From the NCBI RefSeq assembly GCF_030463535.1, contig NC_132892.1, positions 27,212,269 to 27,276,268 of the forward strand: a stretch of DNA of 64,000 nucleotides, given 5' to 3'. The notes under the pieces were generated by a model, which was not told the DNA's origin, searched no databases, and worked only from the letters and a program-made list of their open reading frames with translations. This DNA is from Salminus brasiliensis (lineage: Eukaryota > Chordata > Actinopteri > Characiformes > Bryconidae). Positions 35,114 through 49,329 of the stretch are shown here, piece by piece. A program made the translations under genes and the position numbers. Numbering within the stretch: the stretch's first letter is position 1; every line of letters begins with the position of its first letter.

Positions 35114-37879
35114 TACAACCTTGTATCTTCATTGAAACATTGACTTCCATTTTAAAATGGAATTCCATCTTATGTGAAATTGCCATTTTGAAGATATATT
35201 TTTTTTTGTGTGGCACAGATGATTTCTTAATTAGTTTAGCTGTTACCTGGCTAAGCAGTGCTACACAGTTCAGCTAACTGCGCTGGCTAGACTTTTTTTT
35301 GGGCCTTTCGCTTTTGCGCTCCAGAGTTACTCAGGGTAACTCTGAGTTTCACTGGCTTGGACCATTTTATATAATCTGTATAATACATGTGAAATGAACC
35401 CTTTTTATGACAATCATGTGCCTCCAGGCTGAGGACAGTCTGTGATGTTTTTGGGAACACTTGATATATATTGAGCCCACTCATGCATAAGAAACACATT
35501 GCATGCAGTTATTCTATTTCCTCAAAAAACAAAAACATTAGATGTGATTATAGTCACTATGACACAAAAACCTTGTATCTCCATGTCTGTTTTTTTTTAA
35601 CCTTTTGGCTTAATCTAGTAGCTACAAAATGTCATAATGAATGGACCAATAGATGTGCTCCAAAATGACTTGGAATTAAAGGTTTTTACCTTGACTTCCA
35701 TTGAAAGTTTTTGTCCTTCTCCTGTAAAGTTGCTGTTTTGATATTTTTGCATGACAGCAACAATATTCAAGTTGTCAGCTCTTTTCTTCATACATATTCT
35801 AAAAATGTGTCCTGTATGAAGCACATTATTGTTAAAAACACATCAGTTGTAAACTGTAAACAGGCTGAAGCAAATTATTGAAGAGTAAATTATTTACACT
35901 GCAGTTAAATTGTCAGGTACCAAGAGATCAAGAGAAAATAGAGTTAATAGAAAACCTCTATATTTTGTAAGTTTAGGTTTAGAACTGGATGTACATGTAT
36001 CATTATTCTTATAAATGTCTCATGAGTTACTGTGTTTATCTACTTTCCTCCACCCTTCATCTGTTTCAAGTGACACGTCTTGTTCACAGTTCGAGTTTTA
36101 ACCTTTCATGGTGTTTCATAATATTAGTAGCTATTTTTTGCTCCTTCTCAGACCATCCATTTGTGAGTTCGGACCATGCCTTCAAGATATGATAATATAT
36201 GAGGAGACCGAAAGACAGAGGGAGGAGCTCTGGTCTGAATTTGGGGTGGCTTCTGCTTTGTAATAGATGGCCAGACCCCCCCCAAGATAAGTGGAGCTAG
36301 GAATGTGAGATATGCCAGAGTTACAGAGAGGTGACAGGGTGGTGGTGGGTTGCAAAGACTTTGTCATGAACATGTGAACAAGATAGAGATGGTATTTTTA
36401 GGACGTCAGATTGTGAGGAGGAAGGGCTTCAGGCATGTTCCTCTTCCCATAATTCAGTCATACATACATAGATGATTTAGTTTCAGTGGCCTAATTAGAT
36501 AGCTGGACCCCACTGAGGCTGCTAAATCAAACAAATTCACATAGGAGGCGTGTTTCCAGTACAGCTTCAACATAGTATTCAGGAAAGGGCGTATATGGAG
36601 AGATAGTGTGGTCTTGCACACTGTAATTTTTCATGTATGAGAAATGGGACACAATTTGACACTAACCAGAAAGCACATAAACAGAAATCCACAAGAGCGA
36701 TTTTTGGGACCGCTTGCTTCCCCTGGGTGCCATCGATGTTAATGTGGTGTCTTGATTGGTTCTGTTGACGCATGGCTTTTTTTTATCAGTATTTCGGCCT
36801 GTTTGCTTATTCTGTTTCTCGTACTTCGCTGTGCTTCCAAGTATAGTCTTTCCATTTCTGTTTTTTGGCCTTTGGATTCCCCAGTGATCACTTTGTCTTC
36901 CTCCCCCCTGGTTCATCCGGTCTGTTTGGACTCATTCATCTCACTCATGAAATGCATCCTGCCTGCCCACTCGTATCCTCTGCTATGTTCTCTGAGACTA
37001 TGTTACAGGCAGTTGTTTTTAATAAATTGAATAGCCATCTTATGTATCTCTGATGTGTACTGGTTTGCCAACTAGTTGTTGTTTAATGCATTTAAAAGCT
37101 GCACTTTCACAAGTATTTCGCTCCCTTAAAGCCATCAGATTTTGAAAAACAATCCTGAAATAAATTTCATTTGAAAAATAATAAAACCTGAAAAAGACAC
37201 TAGTTCTTGGTAAAACCACCTAATTAATCACATTTCTGTCAGCGTTCCACACTGTTAGTGAGAAGTCTTCATCCATTTATCTTGAAAAATTTGCTCTGTG
37301 TTGTTAGGGTTCATTGGATGATGCCTGTGGACTAGAGATGGAAGAATCAAACGGCTGTGTATCGATACTGGCCAAAATATGCGCTTAGTGATCCGCCACT
37401 ATTTCTCTAAGTACTCAGTCCTTAGAGTCGATCAGAGCATATTCGTGAGTTAAGGTGTACAACAGCTCTGCATAGCAATTAACCGCTAGCTGGCGCATGA
37501 CTGCAGCTACCCAGTAAAAAGTCAGTGTTGGACTCAGTGCTTTGTGTGCTGTGTTCTTCAGTCTGGCGTTTTCTCACCTATTTGACTGAAATTCACATAT
37601 TTGTAGAATGTGAAAAGATAGCACACACTCGTGGAGAAAGATTGAAGATCATTGTAGAAGCCCTGCTTGATGATGCATTGAAGTTTGTCTGGAAACATTA
37701 ATGGGGCATCCAGTTATGCCTTCGATCGGTATCAGCGATTGGATGATTGTACTGAAAGACGATCTGTGATGGGTAACGGCCCCAAAAACACGGATCAGTC
37801 CATCTGTACGATGGACTGCAATTTTTTCTGAACAGTACTACAGATCAAACCTTGACGTAACCATTGCAGAATATTCACC

Positions 37880-38420
37880 TTTTTGTTTTTTCATCTACTT
37901 CTCTGTTGCTTTGGATCTTTGTTTTCTGAAGGGTGAAGTTTCTGTCAAGGCTTTTTTTACAGGTTGTCTTGCAGTATTTCCCTGTATTTTGAACCATCTA
38001 TGTGGCCATCAGTTATAACAAGATGCCCAGTCTTCACTGAGGAAAGGCATCCCCACAACGTGATGCTTTACTGTTGGCACAGTGTTTGTGGAGGAACTGA
38101 TATGGCCACACTTTGGCTTAGCAGCAACAGCCTCTCTTAGGTGTGACCCTTGAATGAGGTTGTATCAAAGTGCCATCAGTCATGTAGCTAAACCGAGGTG
38201 TCAGGTTTTGACCATGATACAGTTAAAATGGCACTTCCTTTGGGGGTTGTTTTCAGGGAGATTTCTTACTTAGAACAATGTGCCATTCATCAGAGAGGTT
38301 ACACTTTAAACATGCCAGCTGACTGCTAAAGTAGGGGCAATTCTCTAAATAGACTTTGGCATCTTTGAGCCTCTTGGCATTTCACACCAGAATGAGGGTT
38401 ACAGAAGTACTGCCGCTTTC
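37880..38420 (-). pseudogene. Possible second transposon relic next to the Tc1-like fragment
   Basis: The plus strand has CATCCCCACAACGTGATGCT and similar phrases, which look like antisense Tc1-family transposase sequence (around the KHGGGSVM region). It is too diverged for a firm call. Confidence 0.3.
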
Positions 38421-38589
38421 TCAGGAAGTGACTTTTCGTCCACTTTTGTTATTTAATAATGCAATTTCTCAACACTGCCATCACATTGATTTTGCTGGAC
38501 TACCAAGCTCTGAAAATTGATTTTTCTTTGTTGTTGTTACAATTAGAAACTACAGTTTTGTGTGAAGTATCAAATGCGCAGGACTTAGG

Positions 38590-38880
38590 TAAGCATATAA
38601 GCCACAACATTATTATGCTGGTGGTCCACCCCATGTCCCCAAAACACCTCCAAGCCTCCAATGTATGGATTCCATAAGACCTCTGAAGGCGTCCTGTGGT
38701 ATCTGGCACTGAGATGTTAGCAGCAGATCCTTTAAGTACTATGAGTAGGAAGACAAAGTCTCTATGAATTGGGTTGATCCACCACATCCCACAGATTCTC
38801 AGTTGGATTAAGATCTAGGGAATTTGGAGACCAGGTCTTTTTGCCTACCTGTTCCTTCCACATTTGGTACATTGAATGTA
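38590..38880 (-). pseudogene. Tc1-like transposase relic, C-terminal part
   Basis: Minus-strand frames give LKDLLLTSQCQIPQDAFRGL and WDVVDQPN-like pieces, the familiar C-terminal end of a teleost Tc1-family transposase. Frameshifts and stops break it up. The related sequence at 772-1010 is another relic of the same family. Confidence 0.65.
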
Positions 38881-41800
38881 CTTCGCTTACAGTCTAATAT
38901 ATGCCAGCCTTATTTGTGAGTGGTGGTTAGTGCTTTGGCTCATTGTTGAATTGTAGGCCATTTATTGTTACTGTGATGGACAAATGTCAATAATCAGTAA
39001 ATATCTACATTTAATCTTAACCTAATGATCCTTTTTGGTGATATTCAGAGCTATTTTAAACTTTATTATAAAGAACCATCTACCAGGTCTGGTTTTGGTT
39101 GAAGAACCATTTAAGCAATTTAATGTTTCTTTGAGTTGCCACGGTTCTATACAGCACCTCTGCCTTTACAGAACATATTTTTAACGGGGTACTGGAGCCG
39201 TTCTTAATATTTCAGATCCATTTTCATGCAGGAAAATGAAATGTTGGTTTAAATCTTTGAGATATTGGTTAAAATCTTTGAGATATTGGTTTACATCTAC
39301 AGAATATTAATCTGAATTCACAGCAGGTGGCAGCTGCTTACAGGGCACCTTGTATTCAAATGAAAATAATCAGACACAGAAACACAGAAAATCTAGGGCA
39401 GCAAAGGTACTGTGAGGTTTGGTTCTTGCTGGGCTCTATTTATCTGCAGCTCCGCAGGAAATCTGAGGAGTTACCACTTCCTGTCTTTTACAAGAAGTCC
39501 TCCAATCCTTACCTGAGAGCATCACTGACAGTGTTTGAGTCGTCAGATGCAAAAAGTTGCAGGAAGTTGCATTCTGAAGAGTCTTTTCATTTGTGATTGT
39601 TTCATGGTGTGAAGAGGATGTCGAGCACATGTTGAGCGCATCCTGCTACTCGCAATCAACCAAACCCAATACTTCACAAAGCAAGTTCAGTACCCCCAGC
39701 AGTCCTTTCTTAACATACACCACAAATAAACAGCCTAAACTAACAGGCCAAAAGTGTTCACTTTCACAGTGCTCATGATAGTCTCTGAACATGTGGGGGC
39801 CTTAACTAGTGCATTCTTGGGGTCCACCCTGATCATATTAGTTAGTGTGGAAGCATGAATAAGAATTAATGCCACAGTTTGCTTATCCTTTAAAGGTCAT
39901 TTTCGAATCTACTCATAGCCATGTTAAATGCATCCTGACCCTCGACATGTTCCTTTATGTTATAATCAGCCTTATTTGTGAGTAGTCATAATGTTTTGGC
40001 TCTTCAACATCCCTGTTATTTAAACAAAACAATCTAATTTGCTCTTTGGATTGGCTGATTTATGGCACTGTGACCGCTCACAGGAGCCATGTTGCATATT
40101 TTTCTTATCGGATGCTGTCCTCTCAGCATGGCATAGTTAGCAAGCTGAAGAGATAGTAAAAGCCAGTCAGCTATGGTTAGCTTTTAGCCTAGAGACATAC
40201 TAGCTTCCCCAGTTTTTGCTTTGTTGCATGCTGCTTTTGAGCTTTACTTCTGTGGACACCTAACACAGGTAAATCAACGGACATGAGGCCTGGTCCCTGA
40301 GCCATTATCTAGCGGAGTCTGGTGGTAAAGGGATTTTCTTTGCAAAAAAGAGTCTGACCAGTGTTTGAGATTCATGGTTTCTCTAATTGGAGAAGCTTGA
40401 ATTTGGCTTGTTATCTGACCAAACTGAGAAATGCTGCTTTGTGAAATATTCGATCAGTTGGCATACGTTCACCTTAAACAGAGAGGTCAAATGCACAACC
40501 CCATTCAGGGTCTCCAAAAGAAGTGAATTTATGTATCACTCTGCAGGAAAGTTAAGAAAATGCACTCCACCTTGTTGATTGATCATTGGTTTGCTTGGCT
40601 GTTGGTTTTCTGACTTGTGTCTGAAACGATTTGCTGCCAGTTCGTCTGCAGACATCTGATAGGGATGTTTTCTTTGATCACAGCTCCTGATTGCTATTGA
40701 TATTCTGGGCCTTTGAAAAGAAACGGGCAAAATGTTTTTTTGCACTTGAACGAATTTCAAATGGATCTCTGCATGTCGGCTGGCATCTGTTTCCGCAATG
40801 ATGGAATCTCGCAGGACTCAGGAAAAGGTGCGATAGCAGGACTTAATGGGTGGCTGAGTCAGATACTGTGTTGGCACACAAGCTCTGGGCAAAGCTTCCT
40901 TCCACTGCCTGATCAGTGTTTTATAAAGGCAAGAAATAGCTGAGCCTGCCTCGATTATATAAAGTCATTTATATTTCCATTATTTGCTATAGATTTGTTG
41001 GATTCATTCATTCTGAATAAATATAATATTTTGCTTGCAAACAGGTTTCAGAATATTTAAAAAACACTGACCCCAGTCCATATGGTCCACAAGCTATCAT
41101 TTTTATCTCATCGTTTTCTCTCAACAAATTATCAAATTATGCTCACCCCACGGACAAGTCACCTTTTTTGTTGATTTTCTAAATTAAAATGTTCAATTTA
41201 ATATGCAATAACTGTTTATTAGCATCATTTAAAATATTAAATGACAAAAATTATGTAAATGTAGAATGCACAAAAGATTTGCCACATTTTAAATGCTGTC
41301 AAATTTGGAGAAAAGTGTCATATTCATAGTTTGTTTGTTTAGAGGGTTTGTTAACTTAAATTCTTTAAATGCTATTCCACCTTTGACAGGTCAGCATTAA
41401 AGTTATAAGGTGTGTTACAAATGGGACTGGTTTATAAGTCTTAAAAATGTAAAGATGGTCTTGTAGAAATACAAAACCCACTTAGATCTCAAAAAAATCA
41501 ATTACAAGAAAAATGTGTAATATGAACCATTAAAATAAATGTTTACATTGTTGAACAGTGATCGTTTATGCACTGTTTACTCATATTTAAAATGACAGCT
41601 GCTGCAGTATATATGAATAAACTGTACAAGCCACAGAAAACATACAACCCCTGTTTTTGTCTCCTTTTCTCTTTAGACTGACTTGGAAGAACCGGGATGA
41701 ATGAAAATGCTGCTACGATTGGACACTTAAGTACAGCTGACAGGGCAAGAGTGTGCCTTAAATACAGTACGTTTTATGACTGGGTTTTATGACTGAAACT

Positions 41801-44800
41801 TCTAGGTCTATTAGGCTCTTTTTTATTGAATATTACTGTAAATTATGATAAATCACCACAATATCAGGAGAATATAGAGTCTGGTAATCTTGTAAATAAT
41901 AACTATCACTGGAAACACTAAAAAACTTTAGTTTTCTGTATATTTTAGTAAAGGCTAATGTTTATATTTCCAAGCCAACAAAGAATGTTATCTTTGCTAT
42001 GAACAAAAAAAAAACATTCTTTTTGTGGCCAATTATTTTGATAGTTAGATCAGAAACCAGGCTTATCGCTCGGAAAAACCCTGTTTTTGTGCCCTTAGGT
42101 TTCATGCTATTGTCTCCATATTACTAAGTGTGTGTTTTATTTCCTGCACATGTACCCCCGCTAGGGGGAAGTGTACTCATAGCCTGGAGACTTTCGTCCT
42201 CAGATTGTCTTCCACTGTGTGCGTCAAGTTGTACATTGACATTTTACATAAATACAGACAGTATATACTAAATATATCCGTATAATTGACCTGTCGTTGA
42301 CGTAACTTCAGGGTACTTCTCATTGGAAGGGATGCAAGAAGATGGCTAGAATGGGGAGCTTTTGACTGCAAACTGATGAACTAACACTGAAAACTCTATA
42401 GGAAAAGGCATTGTGTTGCTTTTTCATATTGTTTGATTTTGCTTCTAAGTTAAGTGTGTCTTCTACAGTAGTCGCTCTGGCTGCTGCTTGACATTTTAAG
42501 AAAATAAGACAAGGAAAAACACAACATGCCATGTCTCATCTTCAACCTGGTTTCTACACCTAACCCACAGACATGGTCATGGTATTTTGTTGCAAACACA
42601 GGAAAGTACCCAAACAAGTGTTAAACACGAAATCACAATAGAACATTTTGCTTTGAGCAGTCCTGACACACTGTTTTTATATATTTAACTTACCCCTTGT
42701 TGTCAAATGTAACTCTTTGCTGTTTATTTTTTGTGTTGGAGTAAACTGTGTGTATGTGTCTGGTTATTCATGTGTATGTGGTAATATAGAAAGCTGCAAG
42801 TCTTGGGACAGCTAATAATTTAATTTGGTTGGCTTGATGTGCTGATTTGAAGTTGAATTATAGTTTAATTTGTTTTTTATAATATTACATTTTTTTTTGT
42901 GGTAACTTGCCATTAAATTCCTAGTTCTCTAAATGTATGCTGCAAACAGATTCTGCTTTGACACTTGAAATCATTCACTAAAGCTTAACACTTACAATTA
43001 ACTCAAATTAAACTAAAATTCTATACTAAAAAGAAAGTCTTCTTCCTCATAAGGATGTATCTTATGATCACCAGACCCACTCTGGTATCACTAGTATCAC
43101 TCTGAATATCTACAGATTTTATGGGTAATAATACATTGACAATATCAGTGTGTATCAGGCAATGTAAAGATCCTTCACCAATTTTTATACAAAAAACTAT
43201 TTTATCTGAATAGGATATTCTATCTGAATAGGATTTTTACCAAGGCTGAGTAAAGTTTGTTTAAACTCGTAACAGTTACTACAAAAAAATAAAAACAGGC
43301 TTAGGCCTCAAAAAAGACATAGGATTTAAGATCTCAGTGTATTGCTCATTATCTCTTTCCTTTCAGATGTTTTCTTAATCCATTAAACCTCTAAGTACTG
43401 TCAGTTGATATTTCTTCAAAGGTGCCTTTATTCAGTATTTAAGATGTGTGGTGTAGGAATAGTAAGTATGTGACTATAGTTGGGGTAAGAAATGCTCATA
43501 TGCGGTTTAACAAGCCTATATCACCCTGTTATTTTGTCTCAGGAAAAAAAAGAACACTTTTTCATTTTCCCTTCACTCATGAAAAAAATATAATGAGCTC
43601 CGCTTTGTTTGGATGGTTACGTCACCTCAGCAGCTCACAGGAGGCACGCAGCATAGCACAGCATAGCATAGAATGGCTTTGTTTTTAGCACTGTTTAGCA
43701 CTGTGTAATTTGTTCAAACCTCTCTTCATCCTCTCAGCATACAGTGTGTGTGGTTACCTATCTGAAGCAATCGTAGCTGGTTGGCTACTTCTTGGTTTTG
43801 TCTAGCACTGTAGCTGTTTACTTCCCAGGCTTTATCTCCTTGCTTGTCGAGTTCAAGCTCCCTTTTCTGTGGACAATGGCACAGGAAACGCTGTGGTCAC
43901 AAGACCTGGTTCGAGAAGCAGTCAGTTTTCCTTTAACTAGCACTGACTAAAAGTATCAACAACACCATATTCCAAAGTGGCTTTTGCTAATTACTATTAG
44001 CTATATGAACTAAAGCACTATAGCACTTAAAAAAAATTACAGCAGTTACTGAATCATTTTTTAAAGTAGTTATGGAGTGATAAACCCAGGGTTCACAGGT
44101 TGCAGTACTAACAGTATGTCTAATGGTAGTAAGCACCACAGACTGTACAGCTTTCATTGTTTTAAATGCAGGGGGTTTTCAACTGCAGACCCTGGGGGGG
44201 GGCGTTCGACATATTCTCGCACTTCATAAGCTTGCCATTCTCCTAAACAAACTCCTAAACTCCTCAGTGAGCTCTTCACACACTCAGTCAGGTGTGTTAG
44301 ATAAGAGCCTGACACCCAGGATGGCAGTCGCTACCTTTAGTCGTGTAAAGGACTAGGTCAAACAGCTAGGATACAACATGAGCTGTCAGTCACTGCAGGC
44401 CTGCATGCTTTGCACACATGCTCCTGAAACCCGCAAATTATACATCCTCTACCACAGCATCCTCTGAGAGTCGACTCGACTCAACTGCCTAAGGTACATA
44501 CAGTGTTTACTTCAAAGAGACTCAGACAATGAAACATCTTCTGTTTGTCACAATACCCCACAGACAGGCACAAGACAATTGAACCAGATGTGAAAAGAGC
44601 TCACAGAGGAACCTATCTGCTGAACTGAAAGAAGTCAATACTACTGATTTAGGCCTGCTGTGAACATTCAGCTGGAAGTGAAAATTTCTTCTGCACCTTA
44701 GGAGAGGAACAAAGGTGGCCTGTAGTTTCACGCCAGTCTTATCACTTCTGTATTACTATAATTGGCCGGGAGGCTGTTCACTCTTCTGCACTGATCTACT

Positions 44801-45379
44801 GTCTGACCACAGTTTACTATTCAAATGACCATCTCTCCCACCATTGAAGACACTAAATAAAGCTGATCCCTGACCAGTGGAAAATGGCAAAACCATTAGT
44901 GATGGCTTGAAGAAGCACCAGGACTTTTGGATGGTTGTGAAATGTTAGTGTTTCTTCTTTCACAGTTATAGTGAAAGTTATAGTTATAATAATCAATAGA
45001 CAATATCTCTTAAAGTTTTTGGTTCTTTGGCGCACTGCCATAGAGGAGGCTTTTAATTGGTCTGTTTTACTTCTAAATAAAAAAAAATGGTATATAATAT
45101 ATCTGATTTACAATACTCAGTATTATCTTCATCATACCAAAACCATATTTAAAATTTTTACATTTCTGAAAACTGATGGATGCCATTTAAGTTGTGTGAT
45201 TGTTTCATGATGAATAGGCATATATAAATGGTCCATATTTTCTTGATATAGCAGAATTTACAAGCATTAAACAAGCATGAATAATTCAGTTCTGCATGAT
45301 ATGTCAGTGTGGAACCCTTATTTTTAGTGATATAGTGAGACAGTGGTCAAAAGCTTTTGTTATGTTTTTTTTTTTTTTT

Positions 45380-45585
45380 GTGGTTGGTGTGGCACAATGG
45401 TTAAGACCACCACCTGCCACTGAGCTGCCATATCATGTGGCAGACTGGGATTTGATTCCGGGTCTGGGTGACTATGCTATGCTACACCGATAAAAATGCC
45501 CTTGGGCCTACCACTGCATTGGCCCACTTCTGTAATGTGTGTAACCTTGTAAGTCGCTCTGGATAACAGTGCTAAATTGAATGGA
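45380..45585 (+). mobile_element. tRNA-derived SINE (family 1), diverged copy
   Basis: GTGGTTGGTGTGGCACAATG with the B box decayed to GATTTGATTCC, then TCTGGGTGACTATGCT and the GTCGCTCTGGATAACAGTG tail. A T-run precedes it. Confidence 0.7.
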
Positions 45586-46596
45586 AATTTGATCAGTAAC
45601 TTTATTTGCACCAATTTTGCAATAAAATAATGCTTTATGGAACGGCCATTCCATTACTCTCAGTTTAAGTTTCTTCATGCTCTTCAACCAGTACTAAGCT
45701 GGAAATAACTACAGCACAACATCCATTTTAAGTGCACAACCCGGAGGATAGAGCACAAACTGTACAGATATTTGACAGAACTCAGAACATTAAATGAATG
45801 TCTTATTGCATGCTTTTAGGTGAAGGGCTGTTTTGACTTCCACATTTTTTCCCCAATCCACTGTAACCAGAGCTCTCAGATAATTTCCCCATGATCTCAG
45901 ATCAATTAACATGTTAGGGCTATGGCTTGTTCACAGTTATCATTAGAAAAGGCCAGGTGATGCACATTTTAAGGGTTGATTAATCCTCGGACCTTGCCTC
46001 ACATTTGGAAGCCATGTGCACCTTTAAGTGGCTGCATGTCTTGATGCCCATCAAACCGAAGAAGGCTATATGAAGATAGCGAGGGGTTTTCAGATAACTG
46101 TTTCCTCAGTACAAAATGTAGTTAGGAAATGGCAGTTAACAGGAAACGTGGAGGTCAAGTTGAGGTCTGCAAAAACTTCGAACTTTCAAATCAAAACCTC
46201 TTTTTGACTGGAGAAGACTGAAAATATGGTCATTTCAGGAAGATGTAGTAGTCTCTGGAGTGATGGTGCACTGTTCTGCTGTGCATGTTCTGATATACCA
46301 CCCTGTATTTACTGCCTTATTCCAAAAGCTGCCCACGCTAAGGTTCAGGCTGGACAGCTTTGTGAATTAGGCATTATATGGGAATGGACAGAGCTGTAGG
46401 CTGAATAGGCTCAATGTTTTTTGAGACGTAACAAACAAAGCAGCCTATTTTTTATAAATCAAAACGTGAAAACTGTTTAAAAATGTAAAAATACTAATTT
46501 TAAAATTGCACAATAATTATAAAATTTTTCATAAAAAAAAATTAAAAATCAGTTTTGCTTGGTATGAACCCTAAAAAGTCCAGTGGACCTCTATAT

Positions 46597-46796
46597 ACAC
46601 TTTTTAAAATAAAGTTGCTACAAAGGTTTCTTTGAGTGATGACATAAAGAACCATTAAAAAGCTTTTTTCCATAAAATGTTTTTCACACTGATATCACTG
46701 ATATTACACAAATGTCTCTTTTATGGAACCAAACAGGGTTTTACTATTGCATGGCTTCAAAGAATCTTTTGTAGCACCTTTATTTTAAAGAGTGTA
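46597..46796. mobile_element. Small element with inverted ends (AAAGGTTC type)
   Basis: The left end TACACTTTTTAAAATAAAGT is mirrored by TTTATTTTAAAGAGTGTA at the right, with a GAACCATTAAAAAGC body. Related pieces lie near 22490-22620, 27940-28125, 39040-39180 and 53395-53515. Confidence 0.55.
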
Positions 46797-47354
46797 CTGT
46801 AGATGTCCTACAGCAATCCTCTGTTTTATTCGAGCTGATCAATCTCAGGAGCTGTTCATGAGCCACTGTGTTGGAGTGTTTTACAGTGTAAAAAGGAAGA
46901 ATGGAGGGACTTATTCACTTATACCCCCCACACACACAGGTACAGTGTGAAGAACGACAAAGGAGTAGGTTACTCATCCATTACGAGGCCGCCCAAATTA
47001 CACTACAGGTGTCAGTCGCGCCACGGCGTGTTCCGTTCGTCACACACTCCTCTTCCTCACACAGGAAGTGTGATCGTGTGTTGTAGTTCTTCACTTTCAT
47101 AACTTGCTGAAACCTGTCCCACCATGCACTTCTTAACCACTACTGAACCACTCCCAGGCTTGTTGAAGAGAAGAGATTTCCTAGAATTTCACTTTACATT
47201 ATTCAGGACTCTGATCACCTCTAAACATGGATCATATTTATTAGCTTGGCTGCTTTGGCCAAGGTGAATAGAAGTATATAGACCAGTGGAAATAGTGCAA
47301 AGTTACATAGAATAAAACCCAGTTACTATTTCACACAGGGTTTTGTTACACAGT

Positions 47355-48075
47355 GATAACCCCAGTTATCTGGGGTCTTTTCACTGATGGATGGGAAGTC
47401 CTGGTTTGGAGGAGCTCCTGCACTGCACCCTTTAGTGGTTCCCTGCTCTGAGTCCACTTCCACATTCAGGAAGGGCTTGTTAATTAGCTGATAAGCTAGA
47501 TCAGCCAACAGCAACATCATTGATGGAGTAACAGAACACTTACAGAGTCAGAACTTGGTAACACCCCCTTTCAGGCTCTTCTTTGCACAAGGTGGTCTTG
47601 CATGCACAGCTCGTCTAAGGTTCTATCTGCTTACAGCCTTCCTCTGCTGTATGGGCATCAATTATTTCCGTTTTCAGGTCTTTACACCTTCAGTTGTTTA
47701 CAGGAACCCATATTTGCTGAGTTTGCTTGGACATTTGATTCAGCGGACAGCTCCTAATTACAGTTGGTAACATGCCATGAAGTAATCAATGCCCACAAGG
47801 CAGAGGAAGGCTATTAAAAGATAGACCTTAAACAACCTGTGCATGCAAGACCACCAAAGGAATGTTTAGAACTAGAGGCCTTGTGCGAAGCAGAGCCTGA
47901 AAGTGGGTGTTACCAAGTCATGACTCTGTAAATTTTCTGTTACCCCATCAATGATGTTGCTGTTGGCCTATCTAGCTAATCAGCTAATTAACAAGCCCTT
48001 CCTGAAAGTGAAATAGTCTCAGGGAGCAGGGAACAACTAAAGAGTGCAGTGCAGGAGGTCCTTAGCCCACTGGAC
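47355..48075. repeat. Long imperfect inverted repeat (~320-bp arms)
   Basis: The left arm (about 47360-47665) and right arm (about 47770-48075) are reverse complements with scattered indels. Shared blocks include CTCCTGCACTGCA, GGAAGGGCTTGTTAATTAGC, CAACAGCAACATCATTGATG, CAGAGTCANNACTTGGTAAC and AGCCTTCCTCTGC. Further partial copies lie at about 48315-48440 and, weakly, near 46030-46085. No coding frame is shared. The likely origin is a transposon inserted twice, or a foldback element. Confidence 0.6.
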
Positions 48076-48848
48076 CACTTGAAACCCCAGGAAGGGCTTA
48101 TTAATTAGCTGATTAACTGGAGCAGGTCTGTTGGGAAGTGGTTAAACACTAACAATTTAAAGAATTTATTTATCATTTAAAATGCAAAATGTCTTTTTGG
48201 TCAAACGGGTCACAGATTTTTAACAACCAAATTTAATTTCTTAATCAAACTTTACAAATTCAGACTCTTCAAACATGGGTTCCTCTATGCAACTGAAGGT
48301 CTGAAGATCTAAAAACGAAAGTAATCGATGCCCACAAGCCAGAGGAAGGCTATAAGAAGATTAAATAGGCTGTGCATTCAAGACCACTTATGTCTATTTT
48401 AGAACTAGAGGCCTTCTGCAGAGTCTGTAAAGAATTCACTGCAGAACTACAAGTACTGAAAGAATTCTGGCTAGCACAAAAAGTGCTTGCAACCTGTGAT
48501 TTCTGCCAAAAAAGGTCCTTACTCTGTGAGGTACGTTTTGCACAGTCCACAAATGTTTTATGTTATTAAACGCAGACTTACTGTGCATTAGGAGTGTTTT
48601 ATGTTTGATTCACTATAGAAAATCTGTTTTTCTGTATTTTTACTAAAAAAAACAGCAAAATGTGGCATTTGGTCAAGGGTGCCTGAACCTATGCATATGA
48701 CTGTAGATCTTTTATATAAGGTAGACCTATTTAACATTTCATCACTTTTTTTTATCTACTTATAAACTAAATTGATATAATACTTGTTGTCAGACACAAA
48801 TGGGTTAAAAAGTAAGTAACATGACCGGCAATCTTGTTTTAAATACGC

Positions 48849-48852
<4 letters not shown>

Positions 48853-48901
<49 letters not shown>
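48853..48901. repeat. TA dinucleotide run
   Basis: About 24 TA units after a short GT run. The small open frames that cross it are artefacts. Confidence 0.85.
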
Positions 48902-48902
<1 letters not shown>

Positions 48903-49323
48903 TTTTACAAAATATTAAGTTGTTAAGATATATAAATAATAGGTCTGTGACTTTGGTCGGGTCAAAAAAACTCTCAAATTTAATTACCAAGCCTATTTAC
49001 CACCCTGTTATTTAGCTGATATAGGCCAGTGTGTGTAGTTCCAGTTCCAGTTTGGCTGGAGGTAGTTGATCAGCTGAGGTAGTTTCTAGTTCTAGGATGA
49101 TTGAGAGTAGAGATGGTACAAGCCACTCAGCTAGCGTTAGCTTTTAGCTTAACATTTATTCCATTTTGCCACCCCCAGTTTTTACTTTGCATGAGCTCCT
49201 TCTCAGAGGACACTGGAAAAGCACAAGAAAAAAACAGGATAAACAACACCATGTTCCCCTGAAGGCAGTGTCATGTTTTACGGCTTCAACAGTTTTGACT
49301 GGGACTTTCTATAGTGGGTGGGG

Positions 49324-49329
49324 TTTATT
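49324..49329 (-). terminator. Candidate btla polyadenylation signal
   Basis: Minus-strand AATAAA (plus TTTATT), about 500 nt past the btla stop, is the nearest canonical hexamer I find downstream. Confidence 0.4.

Larger units (their letters stand above)
34260..49320. other. Intergenic region between convergent CD200-like gene and btla
   Basis: About 15 kb without a supported coding exon. Open frames here have no recognisable product and no paired splice sites. The interval carries the listed SINEs, Tc1-like relics, the 47.36-48.08 kb inverted repeat, copies of dispersed repeat D (about 35630-35765) and short AT-rich elements (about 39040-39180). Confidence 0.6.

Noticed and set aside
41681-41760. 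Spliced 3' UTR exon of the CD200-like gene
   Set aside because: An acceptor-like TTTTCTCTTTAG is present and a donor exists at 34039, but a canonical AATAAA at 34237 makes a simple terminal exon more likely.
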